A DNA stretch of 64,000 bases from Fonsecaea monophora (GCF_001642475.1 NW_019173939.1:248001-312000); one strand, 5' to 3'; shown: positions 34,401-44,867, numbered from the stretch's first letter. The notes: generated by a model not told the origin, from the sequence alone. Made by a program: numbers and translations.

Positions 34401-35617
34401 ATGAGAGGCGCGCGAAAAATGTGACCCAAGGGCCGTGGTTGAATGTTGGAGAAGGACGGCTTCGACGAGAGTTCACTTTCGACATTCCCACCAAAAACAT
34501 GCTGGGTCAAGAATCTTTTACACGAGTTAATGACTACCAGACCATCGATGTCAATAGTGACCACTTGTGCTATGTCATTACAGACAAGCGAACCCCATGG
34601 CATCTCCCCTACCAACACAACCATCGCCTCGTTAGCAAGATTGTCATCACTCACGTTGCAAAAGCCAGATGTAAACTCGCAGTTTTTGTCAAGATAGAGT
34701 GGCTGCGCACCGCCTGGATGCTGGGAGGAGTGGTTGAGCGACAGGCGCTGTATGATCTTGAACTCGATTCTCAAGATCTCGCGGATTTGGTGGCGGATCA
34801 AGTTCGCAAGCTCGGCCTCCACAGTCGCACCAAAAAGGCAATTCAGATCTTCGGCCAAGTTGGCCATTCGACCGAAACCACCCAACTTCTAGTGGAGGCG
34901 TCAGCGCTCAACATTGAACTGAGGAGACAGCCTGTTTCCCGGACCATGACTGGACTATTGGCCCAAAGCACTGCCTCTACGCTGGAGAGCGCCTTGGGAA
35001 CTCTACTGCAGTCGTTGCTGAGTATCCTGAGATGGTCCATGAAGATGATCTCTACTAACAAACTCGTATTGGTGGCTCTTGTTCTTTCGGCACTGTACAA
35101 TGGTTGGCATGCCTATCGGGACTCGCTTGACTGGTGGCATGAACGCAGAGCTGGAAACTTCATGGCTCGCCTTGGTATCTCGCCGAACACTGTTATGAGC
35201 AGGGCGGTGTACATCAGTGACTTGGACGACATTCTCAGCCGAGAAGCGAATCTGCCAGCACGGGACTCCAGCGCTTGCTACCGTGTCTTTTATGATGAAA
35301 ATGACCCGGAGTACTTTCAAGCAGGGCTGAGCCAGACTCCAGCCGCGACAGTGCAGCAAACACGTCAACGACTGGGCACTCAACGGCACGATCTTCTTGT
35401 GGCCGTGCGTGTCGTCAACAGCATTGAGAAACAAATCGTGCAGGCGGCCTGGGAACAGTGGGTTGTGGATGAGCATCGTCGATGTCAGGTCGTGGAGGGA
35501 CTGGTATTGAATGACCTGGAGCAGAACTACACGGACGCTGAGAATGACCTCAAAGGCTGGTATAACGAATACTGCACCAGCTGCAGCGACGAATACATGA
35601 GGATGCGGACAGCCTGA
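31439..35617 (+). CDS. SIP3/LAM-type BAR-PH-GRAM-VASt protein, ER-plasma membrane sterol transfer
   Basis: Single exon of 1392 codons. Domain order: BAR-like helical domain at about residues 20-250, PH domain at 313-412 (KQGWLFLRTYSGKPTRTVWV ... ELVEWIDAFH), a long Ser/Pro-rich linker, a GRAM-like region at about 727-810 (LVMVFRATWNP ... FPGRVYVTSRDIYFYS), VASt/StART-like domain at about 962-1130 (begins EFDISAKALFHVMFGD), then a membrane helix at about 1205-1222 (KLVLVALVLSALYNGWHAY) and a C-terminal cytosolic tail with coiled coil. This is the architecture of yeast Sip3/Lam proteins, which sit at ER-plasma membrane contacts and move sterols. The old name SNF1-interacting protein 3 explains the 'transcription factor' label often seen in databases; the sequence here has no DNA-binding domain. 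No introns evident. Confidence 0.93.
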   Translation: MAQAPPPVDDVGRLINLIPVGLKEAAIDSPTARATVVHYGEQVDLLEKWLDDYAKASTRLVSEALTLENVLNNFIAHAVLPVNISESMLDHDYSILAMKKFADGAKDYWMSMIAVVKRLSTMVIDPIRQFLQNDLRAFKDARRTVEATQKTFEHLQGKYAGLGKSKEPSSLREEAFQLHEARKLYIKAIMDFSSMAPQFRFALDKLLVKVFFEQWREMRLSRDNTAATFQRSAEEMQRIKGWLSELEANEKTFRRELMMAKKQLEDAAELETRPSRELEDYTLSTVPPFAGHGHSASTSTLQRSPKKPTSQTGEKQGWLFLRTYSGKPTRTVWVKRWAFVRNGVFGWLLQGTRAGGVEESERIGVLLCNVRPAPAEERRFCFELKTNKNTILLQAETQSELVEWIDAFHIAKSRAVDDGDGIRGFTSGTGNIQAGAAFAISAPPIPEFGTFILGSTEPGAVGEDIAALEKTHTLPIPGTEHGRESSMDLPRRSTAFDEGGHRDTASRIISKLDLHRKSPAPTQVSASPSTPNLPVGIAGLIAATHGPMPIGGSTPLLQNADGEFSRPRSAFTLALRDMPASSLAPSTLAAVPSPTNLSKSAVIITGERGLSPAPDKTGLPTGLVVNTWGTSCTAFLNRLERTGPNDKAEVKLLAQRTPTLQPSFSLPKASATPTRPAVPLQNSIPHLDLSVPQMGGTRSRTPSPSKKQHRSTISVDRDTARHFNTDLLVPDFPNYYPLQLKSQDAQFRLLFPNVKRDDRLVMVFRATWNPGEQQEFPGRVYVTSRDIYFYSNHLGLVLTSCVPLGSIDEATAAPGRDCDFIFLHLKDAASDAANRRITIKTFLEPLRLLQRRLNFLIRNSASDEPLDLEGLMKALIKMETESPDRSPSLESWEDVSPNTPVDTGGPRYRGRASTIGTEIRGPLRVDRALHHTQLGRRESKFKLPAQPVIYTPPGNLRLAVEKEFDISAKALFHVMFGDKSALWQLLQHERRAKNVTQGPWLNVGEGRLRREFTFDIPTKNMLGQESFTRVNDYQTIDVNSDHLCYVITDKRTPWHLPYQHNHRLVSKIVITHVAKARCKLAVFVKIEWLRTAWMLGGVVERQALYDLELDSQDLADLVADQVRKLGLHSRTKKAIQIFGQVGHSTETTQLLVEASALNIELRRQPVSRTMTGLLAQSTASTLESALGTLLQSLLSILRWSMKMISTNKLVLVALVLSALYNGWHAYRDSLDWWHERRAGNFMARLGISPNTVMSRAVYISDLDDILSREANLPARDSSACYRVFYDENDPEYFQAGLSQTPAATVQQTRQRLGTQRHDLLVAVRVVNSIEKQIVQAAWEQWVVDEHRRCQVVEGLVLNDLEQNYTDAENDLKGWYNEYCTSCSDEYMRMRTA

Positions 35618-36064
35618 TTTGTACGATATACTGATAATGGAAATTGGAGTTTGAGAGCAACCCACACTCCTGGCCCTTTGAAGCAGAAGTCTGGCACTGA
35701 AGACCATAGTAGGCGGCCGATAACTACGAGGAGGCCGACGAGTATAGCAACCGATTGTCCAGCGATATGCATGACACTCGGACCCGAGAACGACAACTGA
35801 TCTCCGTTAAGGAGGCGGGAGGTCATTGGTTCGTGCTGATTCCCTTTTCCGGAAATAGTCTCGAGATTCGCCAAACGATCGTCACAAGCATCAGCCACAG
35901 TCGTGGCCTGGCACGCCTTAAATCGGTGGTCTGTGTACCATGACATGCCTTGGATTCTCTACGTCGCATGATGCTACACACCAACGAAGATCTCGAGGGT
36001 TCAACCGCGGCGTAGGAATGGTAAGAAACATCACTGCCCTCTTTCGAATATCTTGGGTATGCTA
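35618..36064. other. Intergenic between convergent genes
   Basis: 447 bases of 3' sequence of both neighbouring genes; nothing else seen. Confidence 0.45.
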
Positions 36065-37949
36065 CTACAGTTGGGTCTCTCTTGTGACCAACTCGGCTAA
36101 GACGGGCAGAGGAAATGCTCCTGGCGGGTTGATTCCCACCTCGTCTCTAATCTGTTGAAGTGTTGCGCAGGCCAGCCTCTTCTGGTCGTCCCTGGTCGCG
36201 TCGCCCAGTGCCACGAGCCTCAAGGGCCAAAGTAGGCGGACTCCGTCCCTCCAAAATCTTGTTGTTAGTCTTGGAGAGGCGCCTGAAGGACCGTCCGTTG
36301 AAAGTAGTAGGGGGAGACACGCGAGGATTTTATCTGCTGCGCCTTGGACAACCTCAACCCTACGCTGAAATTCATTCTCCAAGGTCCTTGTCTCTTCGTC
36401 GAGCTTCTCGGTTCGCATCTTGTCCCAAAGCTCCAACAGAGTCAGTTGGAGCTGCAACCGAAAGGCATGGAGATACGTGCGCCACCATAGTAGCCCAGTG
36501 TTCAAACCAGAGTCAGCAACAGTTTCAGATCCCGGACTGTCATAGAAGGCCTGCCACAAGTGCTGCGTTTCCCTCTCAAAGCCCTCGACCTCCGCAATTA
36601 CTGCCATTGCTGCACTGCGGGAACTTGCTGTCCATTGAGTGATGGTTTGTTGGATGGTCGCACAGAGAGTGGACGCATGATGGCCATACACACAGAGACG
36701 ATAGGTGTGCCGTTCGTCTTCATTCAGCCACTTTTCCAGCTCCCGAAACCAGCTCGAAGATTCAGAAGGGCTGGCCATGTCGGTGATGAAGCATCTGACT
36801 TGCTAATGTTTCTATCAGCAACGTGCGACCATGGGATGGTCAACCGGACCGAGCACTCACGATTGCATAGTAAATCAGCCAGAACAAATCCCGTGCCAGG
36901 GGCGTATTAAAATGCGAAGTGCCTCGCAACCGCAGCAAACTCATCATTCCTTGGGTATGGACAATCCAGGAACCGATGCCGTGGCTCTGTGGAGACTTGT
37001 CAAGAGGTTGATGGCCTCGACTTGGTGATTCAATGAGCTGATGCGATATGGTCAGCGTCGGTCTTTTCTATTGCTTCAACAGCCACTTGAATCTTGACAC
37101 CTGGTGGCGGGGATTCCCAAGAGCTACGAACAGAAGGCGGTTCTTACCTCATAAAGACTTAGCAGCCACACAGACGCCAGCGTTTCGTCTTGCGTCTGTA
37201 GTACTGGATGCTCGAGAGCCATATTTGTCGCTTTCAAGGCCTGTCCATATGTCGCCGCTCGCTTGGATCGTGTCTCAGGCGTGTCTATGTTGCGGGTGAG
37301 GAAAGCATGGCCAATGGCACGACAGGCCAGTACGATGGAAGAGTCTTGCCCTGCTTCAGACACCATGCCGGACAGGAAATTGATGTCGACCAACTCCGAT
37401 GTGGCGCTATGTCTCTGAGGACCGATGAGATTGCTGAACGCTAGCGTATAGGCATGACTGTCCCAGCATTCTGCCAACTGGCGCGTCGGAAAGAGATACC
37501 AACCAGAGAAAACCACGACATCTACACATGTTAGCTTTCAACTAAAGGTGTACAGGTTGCTGATATCACCTGGGTCGAGTATCTCCATAGGCGGCATATT
37601 GTCCTTTTCACGCCGATCCCCAGGCCCCTCGTGGTTTGGGCGATGCGAGGATGACTTCTTGGGACCGGAACTGCATGGCGGACTGATCCTCTTGCGTCGG
37701 CGGTCTCGGTTCGCAGACTGAGCGAATGAACTAGGGCTTTGGACGCGGAACACGAGGTCAAATTCGTCCCGATATCCTGGACAGCTTCTCCCCAAACGTG
37801 TACACCTGTTGCATTCCGGTTGGGCTAAATCACACTGCGGGTGATTTATTAATGCAGGTCCAGGAAAGCATATTCGAATCGATACTCACTTTCACCCGCC
37901 TCTGTCGGCACAGATGGCAATCCCGACTTGGTCTCCCCACGTTCGGCAT
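36065..37949 (-). CDS. Zn2Cys6 fungal-specific transcription factor (first of two)
   Basis: Five exons (minus): 37949-37890, 37834-37570, 37521-37148, 37037-36861, 36802-36065; 537 residues. Introns are GTGAGT...CCGCAG, GTGATA...GTGTAG, GTAAGA...CATCAG and GTGAGT...CATTAG, all in phase. The N-terminal zinc cluster is CHLCRQRRVKCDLAQPECNRC, then TRLGRSCPGY: the six cysteines have the spacing C-x2-C-x6-C-x6-C-x2-C-x6-C. The first intron falls between K and the third Cys, splitting the DNA-binding motif. A basic Arg/Lys/Ser-rich linker (RDRRRKR) follows, and the rest is the helical fungal transcription-factor middle region. The class binds CGG-containing sites, usually as a dimer. Its neighbour across a 994-base divergent spacer is the OSTA/TMEM184 gene, so control of that gene is possible but untested. 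Confidence 0.9.
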
Positions 37950-38943
37950 GTCGAGGGTGAGGACAAGGAAACAACGTAGAGACAGTTTTTCTCATTCACG
38001 CCTCGAAAAGACTTCTGACCACGGCCAACTTCACCCGACCTGACCAGGAACACGTTTTTATCCATTGCCACATCGCGAAATGCACCCAAAGCGTATACTT
38101 TACTCGCATGCTCAGCGGAGTCCATTATTGCTCGAAGGTCAATTAATCGTGCCTGTGGAAGTGGCCCTTTTTGCAGGCAGCAACAAAAGAACAGCAGTTA
38201 ATAGGGTCAAAGCCCTTAACCCACTCAGAGCAATATTGGAGTCTCGGTGGCACGAAGCCGATTAGGCGAAAAGCTTGTAAGGTGGAAACGGTAGGCATCT
38301 GTCAGACGAGGTTCTGCGATTGAATGCGCGGAACCACCTGTGGTTCACGCAAAGCAGGCTGGTCAGACAGAACAGCCATTTGAGCCAGTTGAAGTCGCCC
38401 GGCTGATTTCCGAAGGTTGGAAGTCCGGAGCCACCGATTTGAGCGAGATGAAGCATTCGTGCAGCGCTAGTCTATATGCGGTAGTCTTTTCGAGCTGCGC
38501 CACAAGGCTGAAGCTCCTGGGGCTGAAGGGGCATTGCAAGAATGAAACCTTTCGCGATAATTGCCTGCTCCAAGGCTTGAGACGTCTATTGCCTCGAAAT
38601 ATGACATCATGCATACTTGAAAGCAATGCCATTCGACCTTCGCGATGGAGATCGCCAGTAGGGACTTGCCCCTTTCACAGCGCAGATCGACCAAGTGCAT
38701 TGTGGACCTCGTACACTTGCCCGAAAGAGGTTACGGAGGGCCTGAAATTCTAAAGACCAACTTGAGGCTTCTGAAGCACTTTGGCAGGACGATCAACTTC
38801 AATGGATGGTATAAAGATTGCTCGAGAGTCCGGGCTTGGTCCCTCCAGCACTCTGAGCCAGCATCACGAAGAAACATCTGTTCCATTGACTATCAGAACT
38901 TTTTGTACAAAGAACAACAACCTCTACAAGATACATTGCAAAG
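37950..38943. other. Divergent promoter region, 1 kb
   Basis: Between the Zn2Cys6 gene (minus) and the OSTA/TMEM184 gene (plus). Short frames on both strands overlap and lack motifs. No clear CGG-Nx-CCG operator was assigned. Confidence 0.4.
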
Positions 38944-40500
38944 ATGGGCCTATCCAGCAACGACGATGGGGACTCGAACGTGTGCAGCATGCCCAACCCC
39001 CTAACAGCCGGTACGTTGAAGACGAGCAGACCGAGGAAGTTACCTCTATTGACGGTGCAATTCAGATGCTTCAGAACCATTTATTGGGAACCTCTCCTTT
39101 AGAGAATTCAATCTGTGCCTCTCGGGCGGCTGTACAGCATTTGTTTGCCTGTCTATGGCCATTCTCATGGCAAGACACGCCACACATTTCAGTAAACCCA
39201 ACGAGCAGAGCAAGTGAGTCTGATGCCCATCGGGGCTTTTCTGCAACCAACAACACAGAAACTGAGACTTCTCCATCACAGGATCTTGAAAATTTGCCTC
39301 CTCCTTCCATTCAACAGCCTGTTGTCGCTTCTCGGGATCGCGTTCCCGAATGCATACCCATACCTCGACCCGTGGACGGATGTGTGGGAAGCAATCGCCT
39401 TGGGGAGTTTCTTCCTCTTGCTCTGCGAATTTGTCTCACCGAGTCCGGATTTTCGCGACGTCTTCTTTGCCGCGTTGGAAGTTCCGCGGTCTCGCAGAGC
39501 TGCCGAGAAGGGGCGCAATGCCCACGGCAGTGGGTTAGAATGGTACAGGGTAAGTCCTCGTTGATATACCCGAGGAGTATATGCAGGAAAGGCCGGACGC
39601 TGATGGATCTTTGGACAGAAACGATGGGTCGTCGTTTTCCAATACGTGGTTATATCCCTAGGGGTTGCTGTCGCCACAGACATCACTCAAGCCTTCAACA
39701 AATATTGTCTGGAGAGCAGCAACATCCACTTCTCCCATATCTGGGTAAGTACTTGTCATCCGGCGAGCAATCTGCCTCACAAAGTCGATCAGCCTAACCG
39801 TTTCCTGGGCAGCTTACCATAATCCACAACATCTCCGTCTTCATTGCCGTTACATCGTGCATCAAATTCTACAATGCGCTGAAAAAGGACATGAAGCACC
39901 ACAAGCCGCTGGCCAAGTTCTTGTCTTTCAAGCTCATCATCGGCTTGTCCGTCATCCAAGAGGTATGTGTAGCTGGTTGTCCTATACCTTCTCCTTGTCA
40001 TCATTTGTCTAACAGCCTCTCTCGTCTCTTAGATCATTTTCACCATTCTCCGCTCAACCAGCGTGCTGAAGGAGAGTTCCACCATGACTTACGCAGACGT
40101 CAACTTTGGCATCGAAACCATGACCACCTGTATCCTGATGGTGCCATTTTCCGTCTATTTCCACTACTCGTACGATGTTTCTCCCTACGACATCACGAAG
40201 CCACGGATGCTCCCACTGTCGGAGATCCCGCCAGAGTACATCGACGATTCCAGGTCTTCTCAGGAAGGCTTGACGGGCAGGAACGGCAGTCAAGAGTCCT
40301 TCAACCAACACCGGCACATGGCCCATGAGACTGGTGGCCAGTACTACGGCGGGAGATTTGGTGTCAAGGCGTGGGCAACGGTGGTCGACCTCCGAGAGAT
40401 TTTGAAGGCCATCCAATTTTCCTTCACCATGAGGACGACGGCCAAGAGGATGAACAGGAAGGTTGTGGGTGTTGATGCTTCTCCATCTCCACCGTATTAG
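38944..40500 (+). CDS. DUF300 / organic solute transporter Ost-alpha (TMEM184) family protein
   Basis: Six exons: 38944-39010, 39105-39213, 39282-39549, 39619-39744, 39813-39962, 40033-40500; 395 residues. All splice sites are GT-AG and phases agree. Where two acceptors are close, TTTAGAG|AATTC and CATCACAG|GATC keep the frame. The joined protein shows seven hydrophobic segments. The family's most typical segment is intact across an exon junction: MARHATHFSKPNEQSKILK. It is followed by LDPWTDVWEAIALGSFFLLLCEFV, and the last exon contains YADVNFGIETMTTCILMVPF. The C-terminal 100 residues are cytosolic, with an acidic and His/Gln-rich loop. Members are membrane transporters or membrane organisers at vacuole or plasma membrane; substrate unknown. 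Confidence 0.9.
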
Positions 40501-41061
40501 TGGGTTCAACTGCGACTCGGAATGTTCTTGTTGGTGCTGGCCACGGGACGGGATCGGGAATATGTGATATGTGGTTCACGCTGTACGATTATCAAGGCGT
40601 TTTGAGATAGCGATGTATTGAGGCGTTGATTTTCTTGGAGAATAATCCATTCGGTGATGATGATCCTCGTGGTTTGTTCGGCATTGACGGCTGGAGAGCC
40701 TCGTCACGTGCCCTCGCGGGGTCCTTTGGCCAGCCTCGTTTCAAATTCCCGAGGCAACTGTCGGCTGGATGCGTTTTCGGCATCCCAAGTTCGAATTTAC
40801 CTCGATGCCGACCACGCAGCTGCAACTACTGGGCCTGGGCAGACGAGAGTCAGAAAAATCTGGGGCAGCTGTCAAAACTACATAATGTTCCCTTGAAGTC
40901 TCTGGACCTACAAAGGTATTTCGACCTTTTGTTAGTGATTGACTGATTGTTACGTGTATTCGTTCGTCTTGTAAGGGGGGCCCGAACGTGCTTATTCCTT
41001 AGCATCACCTCCCCTCGATTCCTCCTCCTCCGTCCAAACCCAATTCCACAACAAAAACACC
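40501..41061. other. Intergenic, promoter of acyl-CoA dehydrogenase gene
   Basis: 561 bases; CT-rich leader (TCCCCTCGATTCCTCCTCCTCCGTCC) just before the ATG at 41062. Nothing else recognised. Confidence 0.5.
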
Positions 41062-42654
41062 ATGTCGTCGTCGAACGTCATCACCCCCCTCTCCGAACCG
41101 CCCTGGCTCGCGGGCATGCCCTCGCCCTACTACCAGGAGAAGCACAAGCGGTTCCAAAAGGCATGTCGGGCGTTCCTGGAGGAGCACCTCCTCCCCTACG
41201 CCATGGAGTGGGAGCGCGAGGAGACGGTGCCGGACCACCTCTTTGTGACCTTCCGCGACGCCAACATGCTGATCCCCAACCTGCCGGCGCCGCTGCCCGT
41301 CGAGTGGCTGCACAAAGTGGGCATCCACGACATTCTGGGCACCCCGATCGAGGAGTGGGATTACCTGCACACGGGCATCTACCTGGACGAGATGGCGCGA
41401 GCTGGTGTCTGCGGCCCAGGCTCCTCCATGACTGCCGGTCATGCTTTTGGTGGGTAACCTTTTTTTTTTGTGCCCTTCTCCCCTTTTCCCCAAAGAAATT
41501 CGAGTCCCCGGGAGAGAATCCACATGATCCCGGGGGTGTGCTGCGATTTGAGACACTCTGTCGACTGACCTTTGCCGCCAGGTATCCCTGCCATCCTCAA
41601 GTTCGGCGACAAGGCCCTGCACGAGAAATTCCTCTACGACCTCCTCCCCGGCAAGAAGCGAGCATGTATCGCCATCACCGAGCCTAGTGCCGGAAGTGAC
41701 GTGGCCAACATCCAGACAACGGCGAAGAAGACGGCAGATGGGAAACACTACATTATCAATGGACAAAAGGTATTTATTTACAATCCCACCGAGTCCCTTT
41801 GCGAGAGGGGGGATTTTCCCCCTTCGCCAACCAAAAAAAAAAAAAGGAAAATGTGTTTGGGGGGAAAGAGAAGAGGGCTAATTGAAGATGATATCTAGAA
41901 ATGGATCACCAATGGATACTGGTCAGACGTCGCCGCCATGGCCGTTCGGACGGGCGGTCCCGGCGCCTCAGGTCTGAGCATGATCGTGTGCCCGTTGAAA
42001 GGGTACCCGGGCGTGACGATGCGTCGGCTCAAAGTGGCCGGGCAAATCAGCGCCGGCACGACGTTTATCGAGCTGGACGACGTCAAGGTGCCCGTGGAGA
42101 ACCTCATCGGCGAGGAAGGCATGGGCATGCGCTACGTCATGACCAACTTCAACCACGAGCGGCTGACCATCGCGGTGGGCGTGACGAGACAGTCGCGCGT
42201 GGCGCTGGCGGCGGCGTTTGAGTACGTCATGAAGCGCGAGGCGTTTGGCAAGGCCCTGATCGAGCAGCCCGTGGTGCGGCACCGGCTGGCCAAGGCGGCC
42301 GCGGAGCTCGAGTCGATGCAGGCCTGGGTCGAGCAGTTCCTGTACCAGATGACACAGCTCCCCAAGGCCGAGGCGGACGTGAAGCTCGGCGGCCTGACGG
42401 CGCTGGCCAAGGCCAAAGCCGGCATCGTCTTCAACGAGTGCGCCCAGACGGCCGTGCTCCTATTCGGCGGCAATGGGTACACGCGCACGGGCCAGGGCGA
42501 GATCGCCGAGCGCATCTACCGCGAGGTCCCCGGCGCCAGGATCCCGGGTGGCAGCGAGGACGTCATGCTCGACCTGGCCATTCGGCAGCTGGTCAAGAAC
42601 TACCGCAACGCGATCAAGGCGTTGGAGCAGCAGAGCGGCAGCAGTAAGCTGTAG
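41062..42654 (+). CDS. Acyl-CoA dehydrogenase family flavoprotein
   Basis: Exons 41062-41449, 41582-41769, 41899-42654; 443 residues. Intron 1 (132 bases) contains a run of ten T and intron 2 (129 bases) a run of thirteen A. The N-terminal alpha domain includes the flavin-facing IAITEPSAGSDVANIQTTA segment (about residues 155-173) and the AGQKKWITNG-like junction formed by splicing (GQK|KWITNG). The beta domain has GASGLSMIVCPLKGYPGV, and the C-terminal helical domain NHERLTIAVGVTRQSRVAL plus AFGKALIEQPVVRHRLA. The usual EGT catalytic triad near the C-terminus is replaced by RIPGGSEDVMLD. The Glu in NHERL is at the place of the isovaleryl/long-chain catalytic base, so this may be the active residue (inference). 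It would oxidise an acyl-CoA with FAD; no peroxisomal SKL ending (it ends SSKL, close to a PTS1-like SKL). The final SKL tripeptide could therefore be a peroxisomal signal. Confidence 0.9.
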
Positions 42655-42860
42655 GTGTTTGGCAGGGCAGGGCAGGGTAGGATAGGATAATTCTAGCCAT
42701 TTTTTGTAGATGAACAAACAAATATTACTGAGGAGTGGGAGAATCTACACAAAATTGCTGTGCAAATATAAATACAGGTACAAGAACAAAGTACAAGTAC
42801 AAGTACATACAACTAATAGACGATGAGATGAAAGCTACCACGCTACCCGCGAGGAGGTTC

Positions 42861-42902
42861 TGGGATGGGATGTGATGGGATGTGATGTGGTGGGATGGGA
42901 TT
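42861..42902 (+). repeat. GGGATGTGAT-type simple repeat
   Basis: Imperfect copies of TGGGATG/TGTGATG in tandem; non-coding. Confidence 0.75.
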
Positions 42903-43364
42903 GGTATTTTCCGGCTTCCGTACCGTCGGACCTGGAGAGTGAGAGAGCTGAGGGGTACCTACATATGTACTCGGTACAGGTTAACGAGGACCTAGTGGTA
43001 GTAGTATTAGAGCTTCCGTCCCTCTGTCTGTCTGTCGTTCTCGGTACAACACCCACCGAGAACCTCGTCCCTACTAGGTCCTCTGGTACTAGGTCACAAA
43101 GTAGATACCGACGAGTAAGGGGTCAGGTATGTACATACTCGGTACAAACCCCCGCGCGCCCTCCCTCTCTTCTGTCTTGTCTCTGTGAAAATTGCTCGTA
43201 TCTACCCGTCCAAAGTCCCCCTCTCTGTCCCCTCCCCCCACACCTCACACCCTGAAAATAACCCCCTCACGGCGACAAGCCGTCATATCAAAGTGAAAGT
43301 GGGGGGGAAAAGGGTCGCTCGCCGACAACTGCCTTCGTAGTAAAAGGGCGCGAGGGATCATTGA

Positions 43365-43380
43365 TTGATCAATTGATCAA
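43365..43380. repeat. Tandem perfect palindrome TTGATCAA x2
   Basis: Two adjacent self-complementary octamers, about 290-305 bases upstream of the aldolase ATG. Could be a dimeric regulator site; a chance AT-rich palindrome is equally possible. Confidence 0.5.
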
Positions 43381-43670
43381 TTGAGGACAGGGTTCAAAAG
43401 GACCAAAAAAAAAGAGTGTGTGTATTGTCTTGTTCTCTTTTGTGTTATTTCACAGGTTTCTTAATACTCGGTAGTATTATTCGTGTTGACTTTTGTCATC
43501 AAAAAGAAAAAAGAACAAGAGAATAACTGCCCGGCTCCGATTCTCGCTTCTCGCTTCTCGCTCAACAAGCACCGAGTACATACCTTCCTGGATCCTGTAC
43601 ATACCCCGTCAAACCGTACACTTTTCTTCCAGTGTCGTCTCGCTCTCTCGAGAGTCTCGCCAGCACAGTC

Positions 43671-44828
43671 ATGGCCACTATTATGCAAAAAGCAAATACC
43701 CTGCGCAAGGCGCTGAATACCGGCTCCGGCCTCTCGTTCGGCGCGTGGCAGATGCTGCCGGGCTCGCACCTGTCGCGGACCATTGCACGGTCGGGCTTCG
43801 ACTGGATCTGCATTGATTGCGAGCATGGCAATATTGCGGGTGAGTTTGTCGCCGCCTTCAACTGCCTAGGCGGGCGATAGGCCCAAGGCGGGCAATGTAA
43901 ACAACTCAGGGCGAGACAAACCAGCGAGGCTAACGCCGTGTGTTCGGGGGATGTATAGACAACGAGATGCACGAGTCGGTCCACGCCGTTGCCGCGTGCA
44001 ACGTCAGCCCCATTGTGCGCATCCCCGCCAACGAGGGCTGGATGGTCAAGCGCGCCCTCGACGCCGGCGCCCACGGCATCATCGTGCCCTTGCTGTACAG
44101 CGCCGACGACGCCAAGAGGTTGGTGCAGACGGCAAAGTTCCCGCCGTACGGCAAACGCGGTTTCGGCAGTCCCTTCTCCATGGGCGCGTTCGACGGCACA
44201 GGCGACCTTTCTGGGTTCGACTACATGAACAACGCCAACGAGAATCTCTTGACCATTGTGCAGATCGAGACCAAAGAGGCTTTGGACTGTGTGCGTTAAT
44301 TTCCACCCTCCCTCCCACACTGTTGGTCCCTGTTGTGGATAGAAGCGAGAAGAAAAGAGACTGACTTTTCTTCTTTTCTTTCTGGTTTGGCGCTTTTTAG
44401 GTCGAAGAAATCGCAAAAGTGGACGGCATTGACGTGCTCTTCATCGGACCCTGGGATTTGGGAAACAACATCGGATACCCGGTCAAAGGCGACTTCAGCC
44501 CCGAACTGAAAGCGGCGATTGCGAGAATATTAAAGGCGGCACAAGACGCCGGGAAAAAGTCCGGCATATACTGCCCCTCGGGCGAGGTGGCGCGACAGTA
44601 TGCCGACATGGGATTCCAGATGGTTCGTTTCTCCCCTTTCCCATTGAATGGGGTGTCCAGTGACTGACTTTTGTGGTGCAGATCTCGGTGGTGAACGACA
44701 TGACGGCGGTGCCGGTATTCATGGCAGAGTCACTCTCCAAGGCCAAGGGGTCGTTTGGGCACGCGGCTGCCCAGGCCGTCAAGGGCGCGGCATATGGGGC
44801 GGCGAATCTCGTGACGCAGGAGAAGTAG
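43671..44828 (+). CDS. HpcH/HpaI-family class II aldolase
   Basis: Four exons: 43671-43839, 43959-44290, 44401-44622, 44682-44828; 289 residues, the usual family length. Family members cleave 4-hydroxy-2-oxo acids to pyruvate plus an aldehyde, dependent on a divalent metal. The catalytic motifs are present: IDCEHG (His base), PIVRIPANEGWMVKRALDAG (Arg that binds the oxo acid), IQIETKEALD (Glu metal ligand) and DVLFIGPWDLGNN (Asp metal ligand). The GKRGFGSPF loop is also intact. All junctions keep phase: GCGG|GTGAGT to TATAG|AC, TGT|GTGCGT to TTTAG|GTC, and ATG|GTTCGT to GTGCAG|ATC. It lies between an acyl-CoA dehydrogenase and a carboxylate-type MFS transporter gene. The 3' end is 39 bases from that of the convergent glutaredoxin-like gene. 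Confidence 0.93.
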
Positions 44829-44867
44829 AAAGGAATTGGTCCTCTGTAAAGGCAAAGAGTGCGAAAA

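Larger units (their letters stand above)
42655..43670. other. Promoter region of the aldolase gene, rich in short repeats
   Basis: 1 kb without a gene. It holds a TGGGATG-type microsatellite (about 42861-42902), TACAAG/GTACAAG units (42778-42805), three perfect TACTCGGTA motifs (42968, 43136, 43465), two near matches (43038, 43570), and tandem TTGATCAA palindromes (43365-43380). Confidence 0.6.

Noticed and set aside
35003..35707. 234-residue minus-strand frame
   Set aside because: Antisense of the SIP3/LAM C-terminus; no motif.
41005..41766. 253-residue minus-strand frame over the acyl-CoA dehydrogenase
   Set aside because: Crosses the dehydrogenase introns; high-GC antisense shadow.
43562..44416. 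284-residue minus-strand frame over the aldolase gene
   Set aside because: Spans aldolase exons and introns on the opposite strand; no motif, artefact of high third-position GC.
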